Shown piece by piece: positions 24,952 to 36,555 of a stretch of DNA of 64,000 nt. Both the position numbers and the translations under genes were made by a program. The stretch's first letter is position 1; each line of letters opens with the position of its first letter. Below the pieces are notes generated by a model. That model did no database searches. It was not told where the DNA came from and worked only from the letters and a program-made list of their open reading frames with translations. This stretch comes from Juglans regia (Eukaryota; Streptophyta; Magnoliopsida; Fagales; Juglandaceae). Location: the NCBI RefSeq assembly GCF_001411555.2, contig NC_049912.1, forward strand, positions 19,948,341-20,012,340. The letters run 5' to 3'.

Positions 24952-25871
24952 GTAAGCAGTATTTGCATTAGCATGGAACTTGTTAGAGATAATGACAAAT
25001 ATCTGCTAAATGCTTGGTTATTGAAACATGGATGAAGAATGTAGCACTGAAAGGAATATAAACTAAGAATTTAACCATTTGGATGTTCAAGCAAAATAGA
25101 TAAGATGGTGATTGGTGAAATTGCAATTATAAATGAGAACTTAATAAGCATTGGCATTTCTCCAGAATTTGGAGATTTTTCCCCATGAATCAGTTAAACT
25201 GCTTCTATATTTGCATATCTGATATTTTCCATCCTTGTTATTATGTATTTTTACTTTGTTAACAAGATTTCTTTTTGGTTTTACTATAGATTATGCTGCC
25301 AGAAGCAATTGCAATTGTTATGGCCCCTACAGATACTTCGAGGTTGGTTTTCCAAGATCACTTGGTGGTTATCACGTCAAATATATATAGTCCTGTATTA
25401 AGTAAGCTACACAGAATTCTGCTGACTTGGAATATATAATAGCAAAGCAAAATTTTGCAAGAAATATCAATAGTAGAAATAATGTTGAGTTACCATCTCT
25501 GGTTGAATGTTGGGTGACCCATAAAGAATATGTGTCTATAGGGAAGGCAAACCACTGGGACTCTATATGATTAAAGGTTAACAAATGCTACCAAATTATT
25601 TATTAATACATTAAAAATTATGTATCTTAGTTAATACTATTACTAGTTGGCATGCTAAATTTGTTTCCCTTGCTTTTGCAGTCCACATGGCATATTTCAT
25701 CTATCCGATCCAGCTGGTGTGTCTGTGCTTCGAAATTGCCAACAGCGTGGCTTTCATCCCCACGAGGAGCCATCTGATGGAAGCCCAATTTATGAGCATT
25801 GTTCACACGTCTATATGAACCCCAATTTGAAGTTTGATGTGGTCGATCTTCGGCTTGAGTTTTCTCATTGA
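15619..25871 (+). CDS. AMSH3: AMSH3-type deubiquitinase (JAMM/MPN+), 14 exons
   Basis: Exons: 15619-15720, 16065-16129, 16232-16307, 16396-16596, 17290-17390, 18292-18397, 18476-18522, 18768-19080, 19241-19330, 19508-19570, 21414-21488, 24302-24364, 25290-25342 and 25682-25871. They sum to 1545 bases, exactly 514 codons plus a stop, which supports the model. Residues ~1-115 form the MIT-like N-terminus (DNRIPLRNYYRIADNLLKQ, then ASIYREEKNVIDLYIILLRY). The middle is a low-complexity linker. Residues ~338-514 are the MPN+ domain: Glu358 in ETCGVLAG, then His413, His415 and Asp426 in a site split over exons 11 and 12 (WIHTHPSQTCFMSSVD). These are the zinc and catalytic residues. Known family role: cleavage of K63- and K48-linked ubiquitin chains at ESCRT-III during endosomal and vacuolar trafficking. 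The N-terminus matches AMSH3 better than AMSH1. ATG codons at 15619 and 15622 are both possible starts. All key residues are present. Confidence 0.93.
16728..16950. repeat. inverted-repeat MITE in AMSH3 intron 4
   Basis: The arms GGACACCCAAAATACC (left) and GTATTTTGGGTGTTCGAG (right) are reverse complements with few mismatches. The middle is AT-rich and also partly palindromic (ACCGAAATT, AATTCGAAAG, ATCGGTCAAATT). Confidence 0.55.
17110..17265. repeat. second inverted-repeat MITE in AMSH3 intron 4
   Basis: The left arm CATCAGCTACTATTCACT then GCCCCACACCCTATA pairs with the right arm TATAGGTGTGGGGTGT then AGTGAATGGTGGCTGATG. It is a long near-perfect hairpin with an A-rich loop, ending close to exon 5. 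Confidence 0.65.
17805..17990 (+). mobile_element. tRNA-derived SINE in AMSH3 intron 5
   Basis: The body starts TAACCCTGAGGGGTAGCTCA, which contains a Pol III A box (TAGCTCAG). A B-box-like AGTTTGAGTCCCC follows about 50 bases later and the element ends in a poly(A) tail. It is flanked by a perfect 13-bp target duplication, AAATTCAGACATG, at 17792-17804 and 17991-18003. This structure is diagnostic of a SINE mobilised by LINE machinery. Confidence 0.9.
18130..18190 (+). mobile_element. micro-retroposon footprint (poly(A) between 20-bp direct repeats), intron 5
   Basis: AATATTGTACTAGTAATCTA occurs at 18130-18149 and again at 18171-18190. The 21 bases between are ACCAACC followed by an A run. 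This is the expected product of target-primed reverse transcription with almost complete 5' truncation. Confidence 0.75.
18666..18723 (+). mobile_element. micro-retroposon footprint, intron 7 of AMSH3
   Basis: A perfect 20-bp direct repeat AAGTTTCTTCCATCTAAATT (18666-18685 and 18704-18723) flanks the 18-base insert ACTTATCAAAAAAACAAA. It has the same architecture as the insertion at 18130-18190. Confidence 0.75.
19658..19855. mobile_element. Tourist-like MITE, family A, copy e (reference copy), intron 10
   Basis: This 198-bp element has terminal inverted repeats GGTGCCGTTTGGATTGTGA and, at the other end read in reverse complement, GGCCCTGTTTGGATAGTGA. It is flanked by TTA on both sides (19655-19657 and 19856-19858). 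A TTA duplication and GG..TTTGGA ends fit the PIF/Harbinger (Tourist) superfamily. It is the cleanest intronic copy. Confidence 0.85.
20483..20826 (-). mobile_element. TRIM-like element with two short LTRs, AMSH3 intron 10
   Basis: Two ~158-bp direct repeats (20483-20640 and about 20669-20826) both begin TGTAA(C/T)GCCCCAAT and share CAAGCAATGTGGGAT(C/T)CCATA. Between them are only ~28 bases. On the minus strand these include AATATCAGAGCCAGG, a match to the initiator-Met tRNA primer-binding site just inside the LTR. No coding region is present. The outer end of the right repeat is uncertain and I found no clear target duplication. Confidence 0.55.
21830..22297 (+). pseudogene. LINE reverse transcriptase C-terminal fragment, AMSH3 intron 11
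   Basis: The reading includes GLPVGASYKAKLKWDG, then STLSNLPTYFFRSFP and HIEKLQRGFLWVG, with GVENL near the end. This is the thumb-side end of an L1-type plant LINE reverse transcriptase. It has several stops. The reading breaks at about 22297 and resumes at about 23209 after a foreign insertion. Confidence 0.75.
22298..23208. mobile_element. unidentified insertion splitting the LINE
   Basis: About 910 bp interrupts the LINE reading. Its left end reads GAAAAATCAGTGGTTCTAAC, followed by CCTAGAGAGGGGTGAATAGG, a phrase common in plant repeats. At 22945-23075 a short motif, CTCGAGC/GTCGAGC, recurs about eight times. TGGTC occurs on both flanks and may be the target duplication. I see no transposase or LTR structure and cannot name the superfamily. 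Confidence 0.5.
23209..24120 (+). pseudogene. LINE 3' part (zf-RVT), continuation of the fragment at 21830
   Basis: The reading resumes with NGPFRVWV, then GDQALKEIRPELFSSSS and GKILTVNNLSWEEHNM. NWCCMPK and FTVKWLGPCG follow, the zinc-binding tail of plant LINEs. Several frameshifts are present. The decayed 3' end is near 24120. Confidence 0.7.
24485..24575 (+). mobile_element. probable 3'-end LINE micro-insertion, AMSH3 intron 12
   Basis: AAATTCTGTTTT on the left and AAATTCAGTTTT on the right flank a T/A-rich insert. The insert ends TTTGTTTACCTAT plus an A run, typical of a 5'-truncated LINE tail. The flanking repeat has one mismatch, so support is weaker than for the copies at 18130 and 18666. 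Confidence 0.45.
24898..24947. repeat. poly(T) tract of about 50 bases, AMSH3 intron 12
   Basis: An essentially uninterrupted T run. It may be the poly(A) tail of a minus-strand retroposon, but no body or target duplication is evident. Confidence 0.85.
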
Positions 25872-25877
25872 AGCTGG

Positions 25878-25916
<39 letters not shown>

Positions 25917-27400
25917 CAGTATATGTATATTAGAAAGTAAATCTCTTTGCACCTCACACTTATTCTGAGTATAGGATGGATAAGAAGCACATCCATTTGT
26001 ATCTTCAACCATTTGCGACAAAGCTCAAGTCGATCTTGTATTGTTGTTTGACTGGTAAATATAAATTGTGTCATTAACACCAGCATTGTTCACAAAGTCT
26101 ACATTTTTCGCAGTTGGGATGGCTTGACATGAATGCCAACATGGGTTGTTCAAATATATTGGTTTCAATAATATAAAGGGAGCTCTTTAGGGTTTGTTTC
26201 AAATTTTTTTTTTCCAAAGTAATTGGAAGGGGACCAGGGGATGAAGTTTCACATTGGCAAAGATGAGAAATATTGAAATGGCTCGTAGTTGGCGATGAGC
26301 TAATAAAGAGTTTCTGCAAGTGGAAAACAGGCTGGTAACAAAAGTCTCTAGTCTTCGTCTTCCTAAACCTGTCTCCCTTCTGATAATTTTGGACCACAAC
26401 TCGTGGTGGTAAAGACGATATATGAAGAGAAATGTATATTTACTGCATGACCATATTGATCATCATCTCCCACGTTGCAAGTGGGTCAATGCATGATTAT
26501 CATGTTTGATCTGGAGAGTAAATGGGAGCTCAGATCATGAATCTTTCGGCCAGGATTTCCAGACATCTCATAACTCTCCTATTTATTTTTTGTGGGGTGG
26601 GGGGTGTTGATGGAACCAAACGATTATTTGATTATCTCGATATTATCTGGAAATTATCTTGACTTATCTCAAATGGTGTTTTTTTTTGTTAGAAAATAGA
26701 CTTCATTTCATTCATGAAGGAAGCTACAGCTGTGACTAGTCCATACAGAAACAAATTCCGAATACAAGCCAAAACTACACATATGTTATACGCTTTCATG
26801 TACACAAATTTCTTTACGATAAACATTTTCTTAACTTCTAGAACTCTCTACTGAAAAAATTGATTTGTCTGAAAGTATCTCTCTATAAAAAAAAGAGATA
26901 ACCATCCCTACCTCCAAGGTATCCAAACCCCATCCTCCAAAGGGTATCCAACCCTCACCTCCAAAGGGTATCTTTGTAAAATTTGATTTATAAAATAAAA
27001 TAAATTTTCTCGTGTTAACAATTTAAAACCGAGTACGTAGTTTTAATTTGGGGCATTTTGGATGCTAGAAAAGTCATAAAATGGGAGCTGGACTGATTGG
27101 TAAGAATGTTAATGAATGGCATATATGCTTTTTTTTGAATGGCTTTAAACTTTCGTATGTACTGTGAAGGCGGGCTATGTATGCGCGCATATATAATGAG
27201 GACCACGTTCAAATGTCAAAAAAAAAAAAAAATGTAAAGATTGTATGTAGTGTGGAGGCTAGAGATTGATATATAAGTACCCTCGTCCCCCTTCCCTTAA
27301 GAGTAATTACTCTTTAAAAACAGAGATTGATGGAGTCCCAGACTCAAAGCCCTTCACTGCAAGAAATTCAGAGTGTCTTTATGGTTTTCGGCCGTACTTT
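25872..27400. other. AMSH3 3' flank and intergenic; no further gene seen
   Basis: Probable 3'UTR with a (TA)n tract at 25881-25910, followed by AT-rich intergenic sequence. The segment 26685-26880 reads like degraded retroelement sequence. Open frames on the minus strand at 26074-26399 have no recognisable domain. Confidence 0.4.
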
Positions 27401-27419
27401 TTGAGACACAAATAGAATG

Positions 27420-28068
27420 TTAAAAAATGTCAAAAAATCGGTTGAACTGATTGAACTGGGAGATTCGGTCCGGTTCGTACTAATTGGTCTTGTCCAATAC
27501 AAATTCTTAAGAATCAAAATCGGTTTGATACTGATTTTTATATTTTGGAAATCAGTTTGAACCGAATCGGATGAAGACTGGATTAGTATAGATATTTTTA
27601 ATTATTTATATTTTTAATTTTTAATTATTTATATTGTATTATATATATTATATGCTAAATTACTAATTAATATATTATGAAATTTTAATCTTATTATTCA
27701 CGTTTATTAATCTTATAAAGTAAAATTAATCTTATAAAATTTTAATATAACGTAAAATTAATCTTATAATTTTTAATATAACATTTGATATAACATATAA
27801 ACTAACCATACAACATGTAAAAAAAGAAGAGAGAATTTCCTTTAAGGAGAACAAATATTAGAGGAATTAGCTCTCAAGTCTTAACTTATGTAATGTCACA
27901 CGTGTAAACGGTAAATTGGAAAAACCGGACCGGATCAAAACTAGAAAAACAAAAAGTTTTGGTTTCGATGATGAATCAGTCTGTATCGATTTTTAAATTT
28001 TTAAAATTGGTGTATATCGGTTTGGTTTCAGAATTTATTTAAAATCGGACCAGTTACACTTCTAAATT
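27420..28068. mobile_element. non-coding repeat with CGGTTCGG/CCGGTCC-rich ends, copy 1
   Basis: The left part holds ATCGGTTGAACTGATTGAAC and GGTCCGGTTCGTAC. The right part holds AAACCGGACCGGATC and ends CGGACCAGTTACACTTC. The interior is AT-rich and non-coding. A related element lies at 60595-61310 in a similar arrangement. This is a non-autonomous DNA element or satellite-like family of unknown class. Confidence 0.5.
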
Positions 28069-29662
28069 TTTGTAGTTAAGTTATATATTTAATCCATCAT
28101 TTTCAATTGGTCATATAGTTTATATGGGAAGGAAAAAAAACTGAAAAAGGAATTAATCCTTGTTGAGAATACATATATAATATATGTTCACATATATTTC
28201 CTCATTTATATGATGTTTTACCATCTTAATCGATTAATTGCTAGCATTTAGATAAATATTTTGGAGTGTTTTTTTTCTAGTGCATCGATCACATATGTAA
28301 AGAAAAAGAAAAAGAAAAAGAGAAATATTAAATCTATAAAAAGATTTTACATGAGTAAACACACAAACTAACTTGTTTCATGTAATATGTCAAATCTAAT
28401 ATACAGTAAAATTAACTCAACATTAATCTAACATACCACATGATCAATTTATATAATTCCCTATATTCGAAAAGTACTGTATTTCATGGATCGAGTAGAA
28501 AGAACTTTACATGCTGATCAGCTTCAATATTAATTCTGTATTGTTGATTCTTTATTGACATGATATTTGAGATAGAATTAGGAAATTAGAGGCCTTCTTA
28601 AAAAACAATTAGCATTGATCGTTAAATTACTTAATTCCCTGTATATATATATATATATAATTAATTAGGTAGTTAATTAATTAATGTGTACTACCCGGCC
28701 AGCTAGCTAGCTACGTGCTGCCTATTAATCTCGAATTCGGCGCCAAATTAATGTTATATATTGCATATATAATACGGTATTAATTAATTAGTTTATGTGA
28801 ATGTAATTAATCTATCTGATTACTTAATTTGGACCATTGATTTAATTGCGCAGTAGGCCCCCGGATTTGGATCGTCGGAGCTGGAGGTGAGTAATTAATT
28901 ATGAATGCACAAGTACGATCATAAATACATCCATGCACCTCCTAATTCATTTCTTAATTGCCTCTAGCTAGCTGGATACTCCTAATTCGCTACTTTATTT
29001 CATTGACCACCGCTACGCACTGTTATTAGAAAATGAGTTTTGTTAAATATAATCATTTTTACGTTTTTTATTTTATTTTAATTATTAATGTGATTGAAAA
29101 AAATAATTATTTTATATTAAAAAAAAATGACACAATCAATCACATTAGTGAAATGTGTAAAGAATATATAAAAATGGCTGCACATAAAATTTTTATTAAA
29201 AAACTGGATCATAATGGAATGAGAAAATTATATTAATGTCTTTTCTATAAAAATATTATTTTATAAATTGATATAATTTAATATGATATATATATTTTTT
29301 AAAATTTTTATGTATACTTCAATTAAGTATGCCATGAATGTGATGAATAACTTAATGAACACATTTAAAATACTCAATTAATTGCATTTTCAATATATAC
29401 TCAATGAAAAAAATCTATTTATAAATCTGTTTTTTGACACATGACTTGATATATCACTGATCGGTTTTACATTAATATTGATGAAAAAGTATTTTGTACG
29501 TATTTTCATATATATATATATAGATATATATTAATAAGTCTAAGTACAAGAAGCTGTGCATGTGTTGATACATGAGTACCAGACTTGCTAGCAGCAAATT
29601 AATTAACTCGTACTAGATTGTCAAGATCAACTAAAATATTTTTGATCATCACGTAACGAATC

Positions 29663-29704
<42 letters not shown>

Positions 29705-31032
29705 GAAATGCAGCTTAATTACACATGACTTGCAGCAGAAAAAACAATGCTTTTTAGTGACAGCAATCTGATCAGACCCGATGTATTAATATATGTGTGT
29801 GTGTGCATGGCTTTTGCCATCTAATTAAACTATGCATGTGATCCCAATTCAATGTTTTGGCACGATTGAAAATGACATTCTCAGAAAATGGTCCCTGTTT
29901 TCAGTTGAAGTCCACATTAATCACTACTACTTATAATGTTTATGCTTTTTACATGATTGGACTTAGCATGCAGCCATACAATATGGTTCACCCTGATGAG
30001 GATGAAAAAGATGGAGATGCTTATGTTAGGTGAGGCAATAAATCTCCATAAAACATGACATATTCTCAAAGAATCTTCAGAGCCCACAGGCCAGGCCGAC
30101 TGCCATACTATAAACCTTAGATCAGCAACAGTACTCTGAGCAAGAGCTAGGTACTACTGTCTGTATATATAAAATTCATATATATGGGTTGAAAAAATCA
30201 AAGAAAAACTCTACTTCAATTCCCCAATACACACTTCATATATATATATATATATATATATAGGATCTAAATTAAATGCCCACCATTAATTTGGCTAGCT
30301 CTGATCGATCACCAGCGGCTGGCTATATATAATATGATCTATATATAATTAATGTATGTTGGGCCTCAACCTATATATATATATATATGTTGGAGTACTC
30401 AGATTAATTAGTACTTAATTAAAATAAAAATATATTATTTTGATATGAATTTTCTTTTTCCTTTTCAGAAGCTTTCGATAATTTTTACGTACAGATGATC
30501 TGTTCCAAGGTTAAATAAGAAAATCAAAAGCATTAATAAATCTTGTGAAAGTTCGATGAAGCGGTATCAGTAGCCCTCAAGTCTACTCGTGTTCCCATAA
30601 AAAATTCCTTTTGTAGTTATGTGCACGAAAGCTATATGACTGTCACATTAAATGGCCTTATATTCTCAGTTTGCTTTTGCATTTTTCTTAATTTTATGTA
30701 CAGCTTCACTGCTATTTAATTAATGGCCCTATATCCTAGCTAGTGGAAGAAATCGATCACGCCGTGACACACTGTGGCGCTAGCTAGCTCTTAATTATTA
30801 AAGAGTGAGATTTCACACCGAAGAGGAGTTGTTCTTTAATTAGAAGATTCAGGACACAACAAAGCTTGGCCGGCCTTCCCTTAGACGTCCACACCATCAT
30901 ATTCATCTTCATCTCTCCCCTCTGGCCTGCATCTTCCTCGCATTGAGGATATAACGCAACCTCCTTCACATAACCATATAGTACTCCTCAGCTTTTCTAT
31001 TGTCCTTCTCTGATCTCTTTCTCTCCATAGAG
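28069..31032. other. intergenic and promoter region of the MYB gene
   Basis: About 3 kb of AT-rich DNA with several (TA)n tracts and the family C repeat at 29030-29205. No coding sequence is supported. The last few hundred bases before 31033 must contain the MYB promoter and leader, but I cannot identify the transcription start. Confidence 0.4.
29030..29205. repeat. AT-rich palindromic repeat family C, copy 2
   Basis: Shares TATAATCATTTTTA, ATAATTATTTTATATTAAAA and TGTGTAAAGAATATATAAAA-like sequence with copy 1 (14890-15065). Its arms TTAATGTGATTGA and TCAATCACATTAG are mutual inverted repeats. Confidence 0.5.
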
Positions 31033-31463
31033 ATGGGAAGGGCACCATGTTGTGAAAAAGTGGGGTTGAAGAAAGGAAGATGGACGGCTGAAGAAGATGA
31101 AATCTTGATCAACTACATTCAATCCAATGGTGAAGGTTCTTGGAGAACTTTGCCCAAAAATGCAGGTACCACATCTGTTTCTCTTTTTCTTTTTCTTGTT
31201 TTATTTATTCTCTTTTGATGAAGAATGCAATTAGGATACTGTTAAAAGTTGGGTGCTAAATACGCGATCAAGATTCTATTAATGGTCAATGTCTTAAAGG
31301 TTTGTCAAGGTGTGGGAAGAGCTGCAGGCTCAGGTGGATAAATTATCTGAGGGCAGACTTGAAGAGAGGGAACATCACTCCTGAAGAGGAAGAAACTATT
31401 GTTAAGCTGCATAGTGCTGTTGGTAATAGGTATATATTTTAGTTACTCTATGATCTGTACCAT

Positions 31464-31499
<36 letters not shown>

Positions 31500-34400
31500 C
31501 TCTTTTCCCACGAAGCATGCATACTAAATCATGCATAAAACCACAGATCATAGGAGCTTTAAAAAGTTTGAGAAATGGTGCATCGATCTCATATATAGCC
31601 TTCCTACCTAGGAAAAAGAAATCCTGACCAGTACTCCATCATTGTTTGTGTTCAGATTAAGCTGATAGAGGGAAAAAAAAAAAAATCAGAAGCTAAAGGG
31701 ACATGATTATAAATGTTCATTTAACAATTCTAGAGTATGATTGATCAAAGATGTTGGTGTTTTATATCCTACTGAGCATCCATGTGTAAAGTTAGTCCGA
31801 ATATATCTGAATTCTCTTGAATTCGGGGAACCCACGTCTAATAAGAATATGCTGATCATTATAGGCGCCGCAGCATTAATAGTTATAAGCATTTTATTTA
31901 TGTTTTTCTGAACTACATGTACGGCATCATGCAAGAGTATTTATTTATGAACACGTACATGCACTGGAGTGCCAACAATTAAAGGGTGCCATTAACACCG
32001 GCCAGCTTCATGCCCTACTAGTACTACTGCAAATTTCGGCAGTCGTCATGATAGCTAGCAGTAACGAACCCCAAAGGCGCAGGTAAAAGGGCTAGAGGTA
32101 GCATCTGATCTTGCCCAAGCGCGCAAGGGTACTACGTACGTGAAAATAGGCTGTAAATTACATGATAATAATAGCTAGCTAGAGCAAGGGCTTGGCTTGA
32201 ATGTGCCGGTTTATCGGCCACCGCTGACCGTTCTACGGTTCATGTACTCATGTACATATCTGATATGTGTTGACTAATATATATATATATAAGTAATTTT
32301 ATATATAATCGTGTAGTGTGTAAATGTTGCGTAATCATTTTGAAAAAAAGTAGAGTTTACTGTTAAAAAATTATTTTTTTATGTGGATCTCATATTTTAT
32401 TAACTTTTTTTAAAATGATTACGCGACGGCCACACAATTCACGATTGTAAATATTTTATATATATATATAGGATAAGATTCATTGGTTCTTTTGTTTCCA
32501 TAGTTAAATAATATTTTCTTCTAAATGAATTGTTCATAATCAATTAGCAGCTAGCTAGCAAAATCGTATAATTAAACTTGGTTCTTTTATTATAAGATAA
32601 TTGATCTCCTTAACATTCTTTTAATATTCAGTCTATGAAATTGTCCTTGTCCATTAATTGAGCATGCAGCTTGTGACAAACACATTCTATAAAAAAAAAT
32701 TCAGTGCTTGATCTCATATAATATATTAAAGGAAATATGACAATTTAGGAGATGGGATGGAAGGAAATTAATTTCTCTAATTAACCTACTTTAGATGAAC
32801 AATTTATTCTTAATTTTCTTTTTTTTAAAAACAAGTTTGAATTACTAGCTAGCTCATTTAATCAACAAGCTGCAGCTTGTATTTTAGTTTGTTTCCGCTC
32901 AGCTTTCAGCTTGAATTGATCATGCAAGTAGAATTCAATATCAAGTAGATCGAGCTTGCAGTAGTAGTACTAGTACTACTGGTCAAGAACATTTTCATTA
33001 ATTTGTTTACAACCTTAAATATAATTAAGCACCGATGACTTTAAACTATTTTAAAAGTGTATTTGAGTTATGTTATATGCATATATATATACTAAACCTA
33101 TATTTCGCTTTCATCTTACTATATATATATATATATATATTGGTGTGAACATTGACTTTTTCTTTAGGAAAAACAGGAGTACTTGATCCAAGAGTTATGA
33201 GCATTAATACCATCACATGATTAATACAACGAAATAGAAATAGGATAAAAGTATATATAGTATATAGTATTTTATAAGAATTAGAAGGGTACTGACAATA
33301 CGCATGCATCGGCCTGAAGATATATAGCAAATTAAACGTTTTCGGGGAATGTTTTGTTGAAATATTCTAAGTGGAGTCATGAATCAAGCGAGATTTATGA
33401 TTGCAAGGGTACTAAAGCTGAGAGGTGAGATCATGAAAAATTTTAAAAATAAAAATAAAAGTGGTGCCAATATATATATAAGAATTGAGTCAAAATTAAT
33501 TTGGAGGAAGTACCTAAGCTTTGTATTAGAGTAGCTTCGGCCTTAAAAGAAATTAAAGAAATTCCAATGAAAAATCAACCTCTGCCTTACTTAAAAAAAA
33601 AAAAAAATTTAATATTTTAACAGCAAATTATATTCATATAGTGTCGAATTATATATCTTGGATTAATAATTTTATTAATGTTGCATGCAGATGGTCTTTG
33701 ATAGCTGGGAATTTACCAGGACGGACAGATAATGAGATAAAGAACTATTGGAACACACACTTAAGCAGAAAGCTTTACAGCTTCACTCGGACCACAAGTG
33801 AATCCCTGTCTTCCATTATCAATATGGCTGCTGCATGCAAGCGAAGAGGAGGACGAGGTAGAACCAGATCAAGATCTTCAGCCATTAAAGAGCTCAAGAA
33901 CACAGCCTCAGCTGGTATTGTTGGAACGTCATTACCAAAGCCTGATCATCATCATCATCATGATGGAGGTGGTGGAACCGCAAATAATAATATTAGTTCC
34001 GAGGTGCTTGATCCAGCGTCATCCAAAGAAAAACCGCCACATGATGATGATCTACCCGGTACACTTCTAGAACAGGTTGAAAAGATACCAACGATGATGG
34101 GTATAATGGGTTCGTGGGGCCCCCCAGAACAGAAATTAGGAGATGATCAGGTCAGAACTATAAACAACCTCGGTGTGCATGCAGGTTCTTGTCCGGACAA
34201 TATAGATCAGAGGATATTAGGCGGCCATTGCGGTAATCATGAGATCGGTAAGATCAGTAGTAGTACTACTGCAGGGTTACGCCCAGTAGTACTCCAGCAC
34301 AGAGAAAGCGAGGTCTTGGAGCCTTACGAGTGGCTCGACGGTGAAATAACGAAGCTTAGCTATATTCTTGAAAGTGGGTTTGTGGAGGATCATCCAATTG

Positions 34401-34795
34401 AAAATGCTGCCCATCATGATCATAAGGAGTTAATTAGAGATCAAAAGGAGCAGAGATCAGTAGAACTGAATGTTGGGGCATTAAGATCAAGAAGAGATCA
34501 TCAGAAATTATTAGAGACCACAAGTACTGATGATCAGGACATGGAGAGTAGTGTTCTGAGCTCCTCCAATGCAGATGGTGGAGATCAGTCATGTTACGAT
34601 TGCTCTAATTACTCAATTAATAATAAAAATTCATCATCAGGCTTTGATGATGAATGGATGGACTGGAATTGGGTAGGTGGTGTTGATCAATGTCATAACC
34701 AATATTGGGCCTTATGGAATGAAGGAGACAAGATGTCGACTTCTTGTTTGTGGGAAGCTGCAGGCAGCAACAAAGGTAGTACTGAAGAAAAATAG
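31033..34795 (+). CDS. R2R3-MYB transcription factor, flavonol-regulator (MYB12/11/111) type
   Basis: Exons 31033-31165, 31300-31429 and 33691-34795 total 1368 bases, giving 455 aa. The N-terminus [20 protein letters not shown] leads into R2, with Trp17, Trp37 and Trp57 ([39 protein letters not shown]). R3 follows ([44 protein letters not shown]). The two introns are at the positions usual for R2R3-MYBs. R3 lacks the bHLH-interaction signature, as in subgroup 7, whose members activate flavonol genes (CHS, CHI, F3H, FLS) in the nucleus without a bHLH partner. A degenerate subgroup-7-like motif [18 protein letters not shown] follows R3. The rest is an acidic, His/Asn/Ser-rich tail ending in a Trp-rich block (MDWNWVGG). 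Ser47 in GLSRCGKSC is unusual; Lys or Leu is common there. Intron 2 (2.26 kb) carries a MITE. Part of exon 3 is duplicated downstream at 36556. Confidence 0.92.
32287..32465. repeat. palindromic MITE family B, copy 4 (MYB intron 2)
   Basis: The arms TATATAATCGTGTAGTGTGT and CACACAATTCACGATTGTAA, with inner arms GCGTAATCATTTTGAAAAA and TTTTAAAATGATTACGCGA, form a long hairpin. It is the same family as 4622-4800. Confidence 0.6.
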
Positions 34796-35369
34796 TACTG
34801 TTATCAAGCAACAGATCAAAGTACGTACGTAGGGTTTGGATCAGTTGGAAACAATATTCCAATATATATATATATATATGTTTTTGCAAAGCATGAATAG
34901 TACAATTTAAAAAAGAAATTAAAGGTACTTTCAAGCAGGGTGGGGAAAAATAAATAAATAAGTAAATTATAAAAGTACGTACTTTCAAACTGCAGTTAGA
35001 TAGTATATATAAGACGTAGGATATATCATGCATATATGCCTGTATTTGTTGCTCAAATCATGCGCGCATTCAGTTTGTAAGAAATAAGGTTGTGATCATT
35101 ATCATTAATTTATCTCATCTACGTACGTTCCCCCGTACGTGTTGTTTTATGTTTTCCACACTTAAGCTTGCTTATTTACTTTTTGTTTTTATATATCTTT
35201 TTGTTTATTCTCCCCTTGGTTCCACGAGTCCTAATTATCAAATCTCAATCTCCATTAAGGAAATTTGATCTTTAGAGATGAAATATTTTAGGGACGAATT
35301 AAATTTCATCCTTAAAAGTATTTATTTGAGACAAAAATTAAATTTTGTCTCAAAACATGAAAGCGGTTT

Positions 35370-35905
35370 TTTACGCATTTGAACAAACAAATATCTGTTC
35401 AAACTAGACTTTCTGGAATTAAATATAGCGTCTAACAAAAATAAGCTGTTCGAACAGTATTGCAATTCACATTTGAATGTTTACATAATTGTTCGAATAA
35501 TAGTCGTGACGGAAAAGTATAGAAAATTGTGCCGAAGAATACTGTTTGAATGCGATATTTAATCATTCAAACGATTTTTTTGCTAGAAAGTTATAAATAA
35601 ATATGGCAAGGATGGTTGCTATACGGTTCAAACGTACCCATACATGTTCGAACATTATTGTGATTCACGTTAGAATGTTATAATTGTTTGAATAATAGTC
35701 ATGGCGGGAATATATACAAAACTGTGCTCGGGAAAAGTTAGAAACTGTTTGAACGCAATATTTAATTATTCGAACGAATTTTTTGGTAGAAAATTATAAA
35801 TAAATCTGGCGGAAATGGTTGCTATACCGTTCAAAAGATCATTTTACGTTCGAATGGATTTATAAACAGTTCGAATTCTCATAAGAGTCGTTCGAACGGT
35901 GGCAT
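35370..35905. repeat. left subterminal array of TTCGAACG-like motifs
   Basis: More than a dozen variants of GTTCGAA, TTCGAACG, GTTTGAACG and ATTCGAACG occur in both orientations over ~530 bases. Examples include CTGTTCGAACAGT, GTTCGAACATTATTG and GAGTCGTTCGAACGGTGG. CACTA elements carry such arrays as binding sites for their TNPA-like protein. Confidence 0.75.
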
Positions 35906-36555
35906 AAACAATCAAAATAAATATGATTATATAAATTTATTGAAATACAATCAAATATTTTAAAAATAAATATTATTTGAGTCTATTAATTATCATTTTC
36001 AAAATATGAAAAATCTACCTATACGGATTAATTATTATTTATGGTAAATTAAAATTTAACTAATATGTCATCCTAGGAATTTTATATAATTAATTTAAAA
36101 ATTAATTAATGACTTTTGTTATGGTAAATAAGAATTTACAATTAAAAAAACATTACCTTCTAGGTAATGTCATTTTTTATATTGTCAACTGGCAGGTAAA
36201 ATAAGGAAAATGATTTTTGATAAGAAACAAATTATAAGAAATTAGGTCTTTTCCAGTGCTTAAAATCGTTGCAAATACTTCCAATAATCGCTGCATTTGA
36301 TCAATTTTGGCAATTTTGAAATCGCTGCATGTTCGACAAAATTAAAGCGCAACTTTTGATCAATTTCAGCGATATGCAAAAATCGTCACAAGAAATTACT
36401 ATTTCCGGCGATTTTAGTTTATCGCAAATGTCACAAAAATCGACGAAAATGGCCTTCCTATTTACTATTAAAATTGCCGAAAAAAATTATTTGTCATTAT
36501 TTTTTCCAACGATTTTAAATGATTTTCATCATTATGTATTAGCAGCGAGTACATA

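Noticed and set aside
32961..32980. Perfect palindrome AGTAGTACTAGTACTACT in MYB intron 2
   Set aside because: It is short, built from GTA/TAC triplets, and similar runs occur nearby. There is no evidence of function.
33641..33690. Open frame extending upstream of MYB exon 3
   Set aside because: It includes intron sequence. The consensus acceptor TGCATGCAG at 33690 and continuity of the R3 repeat show that the exon starts at 33691.
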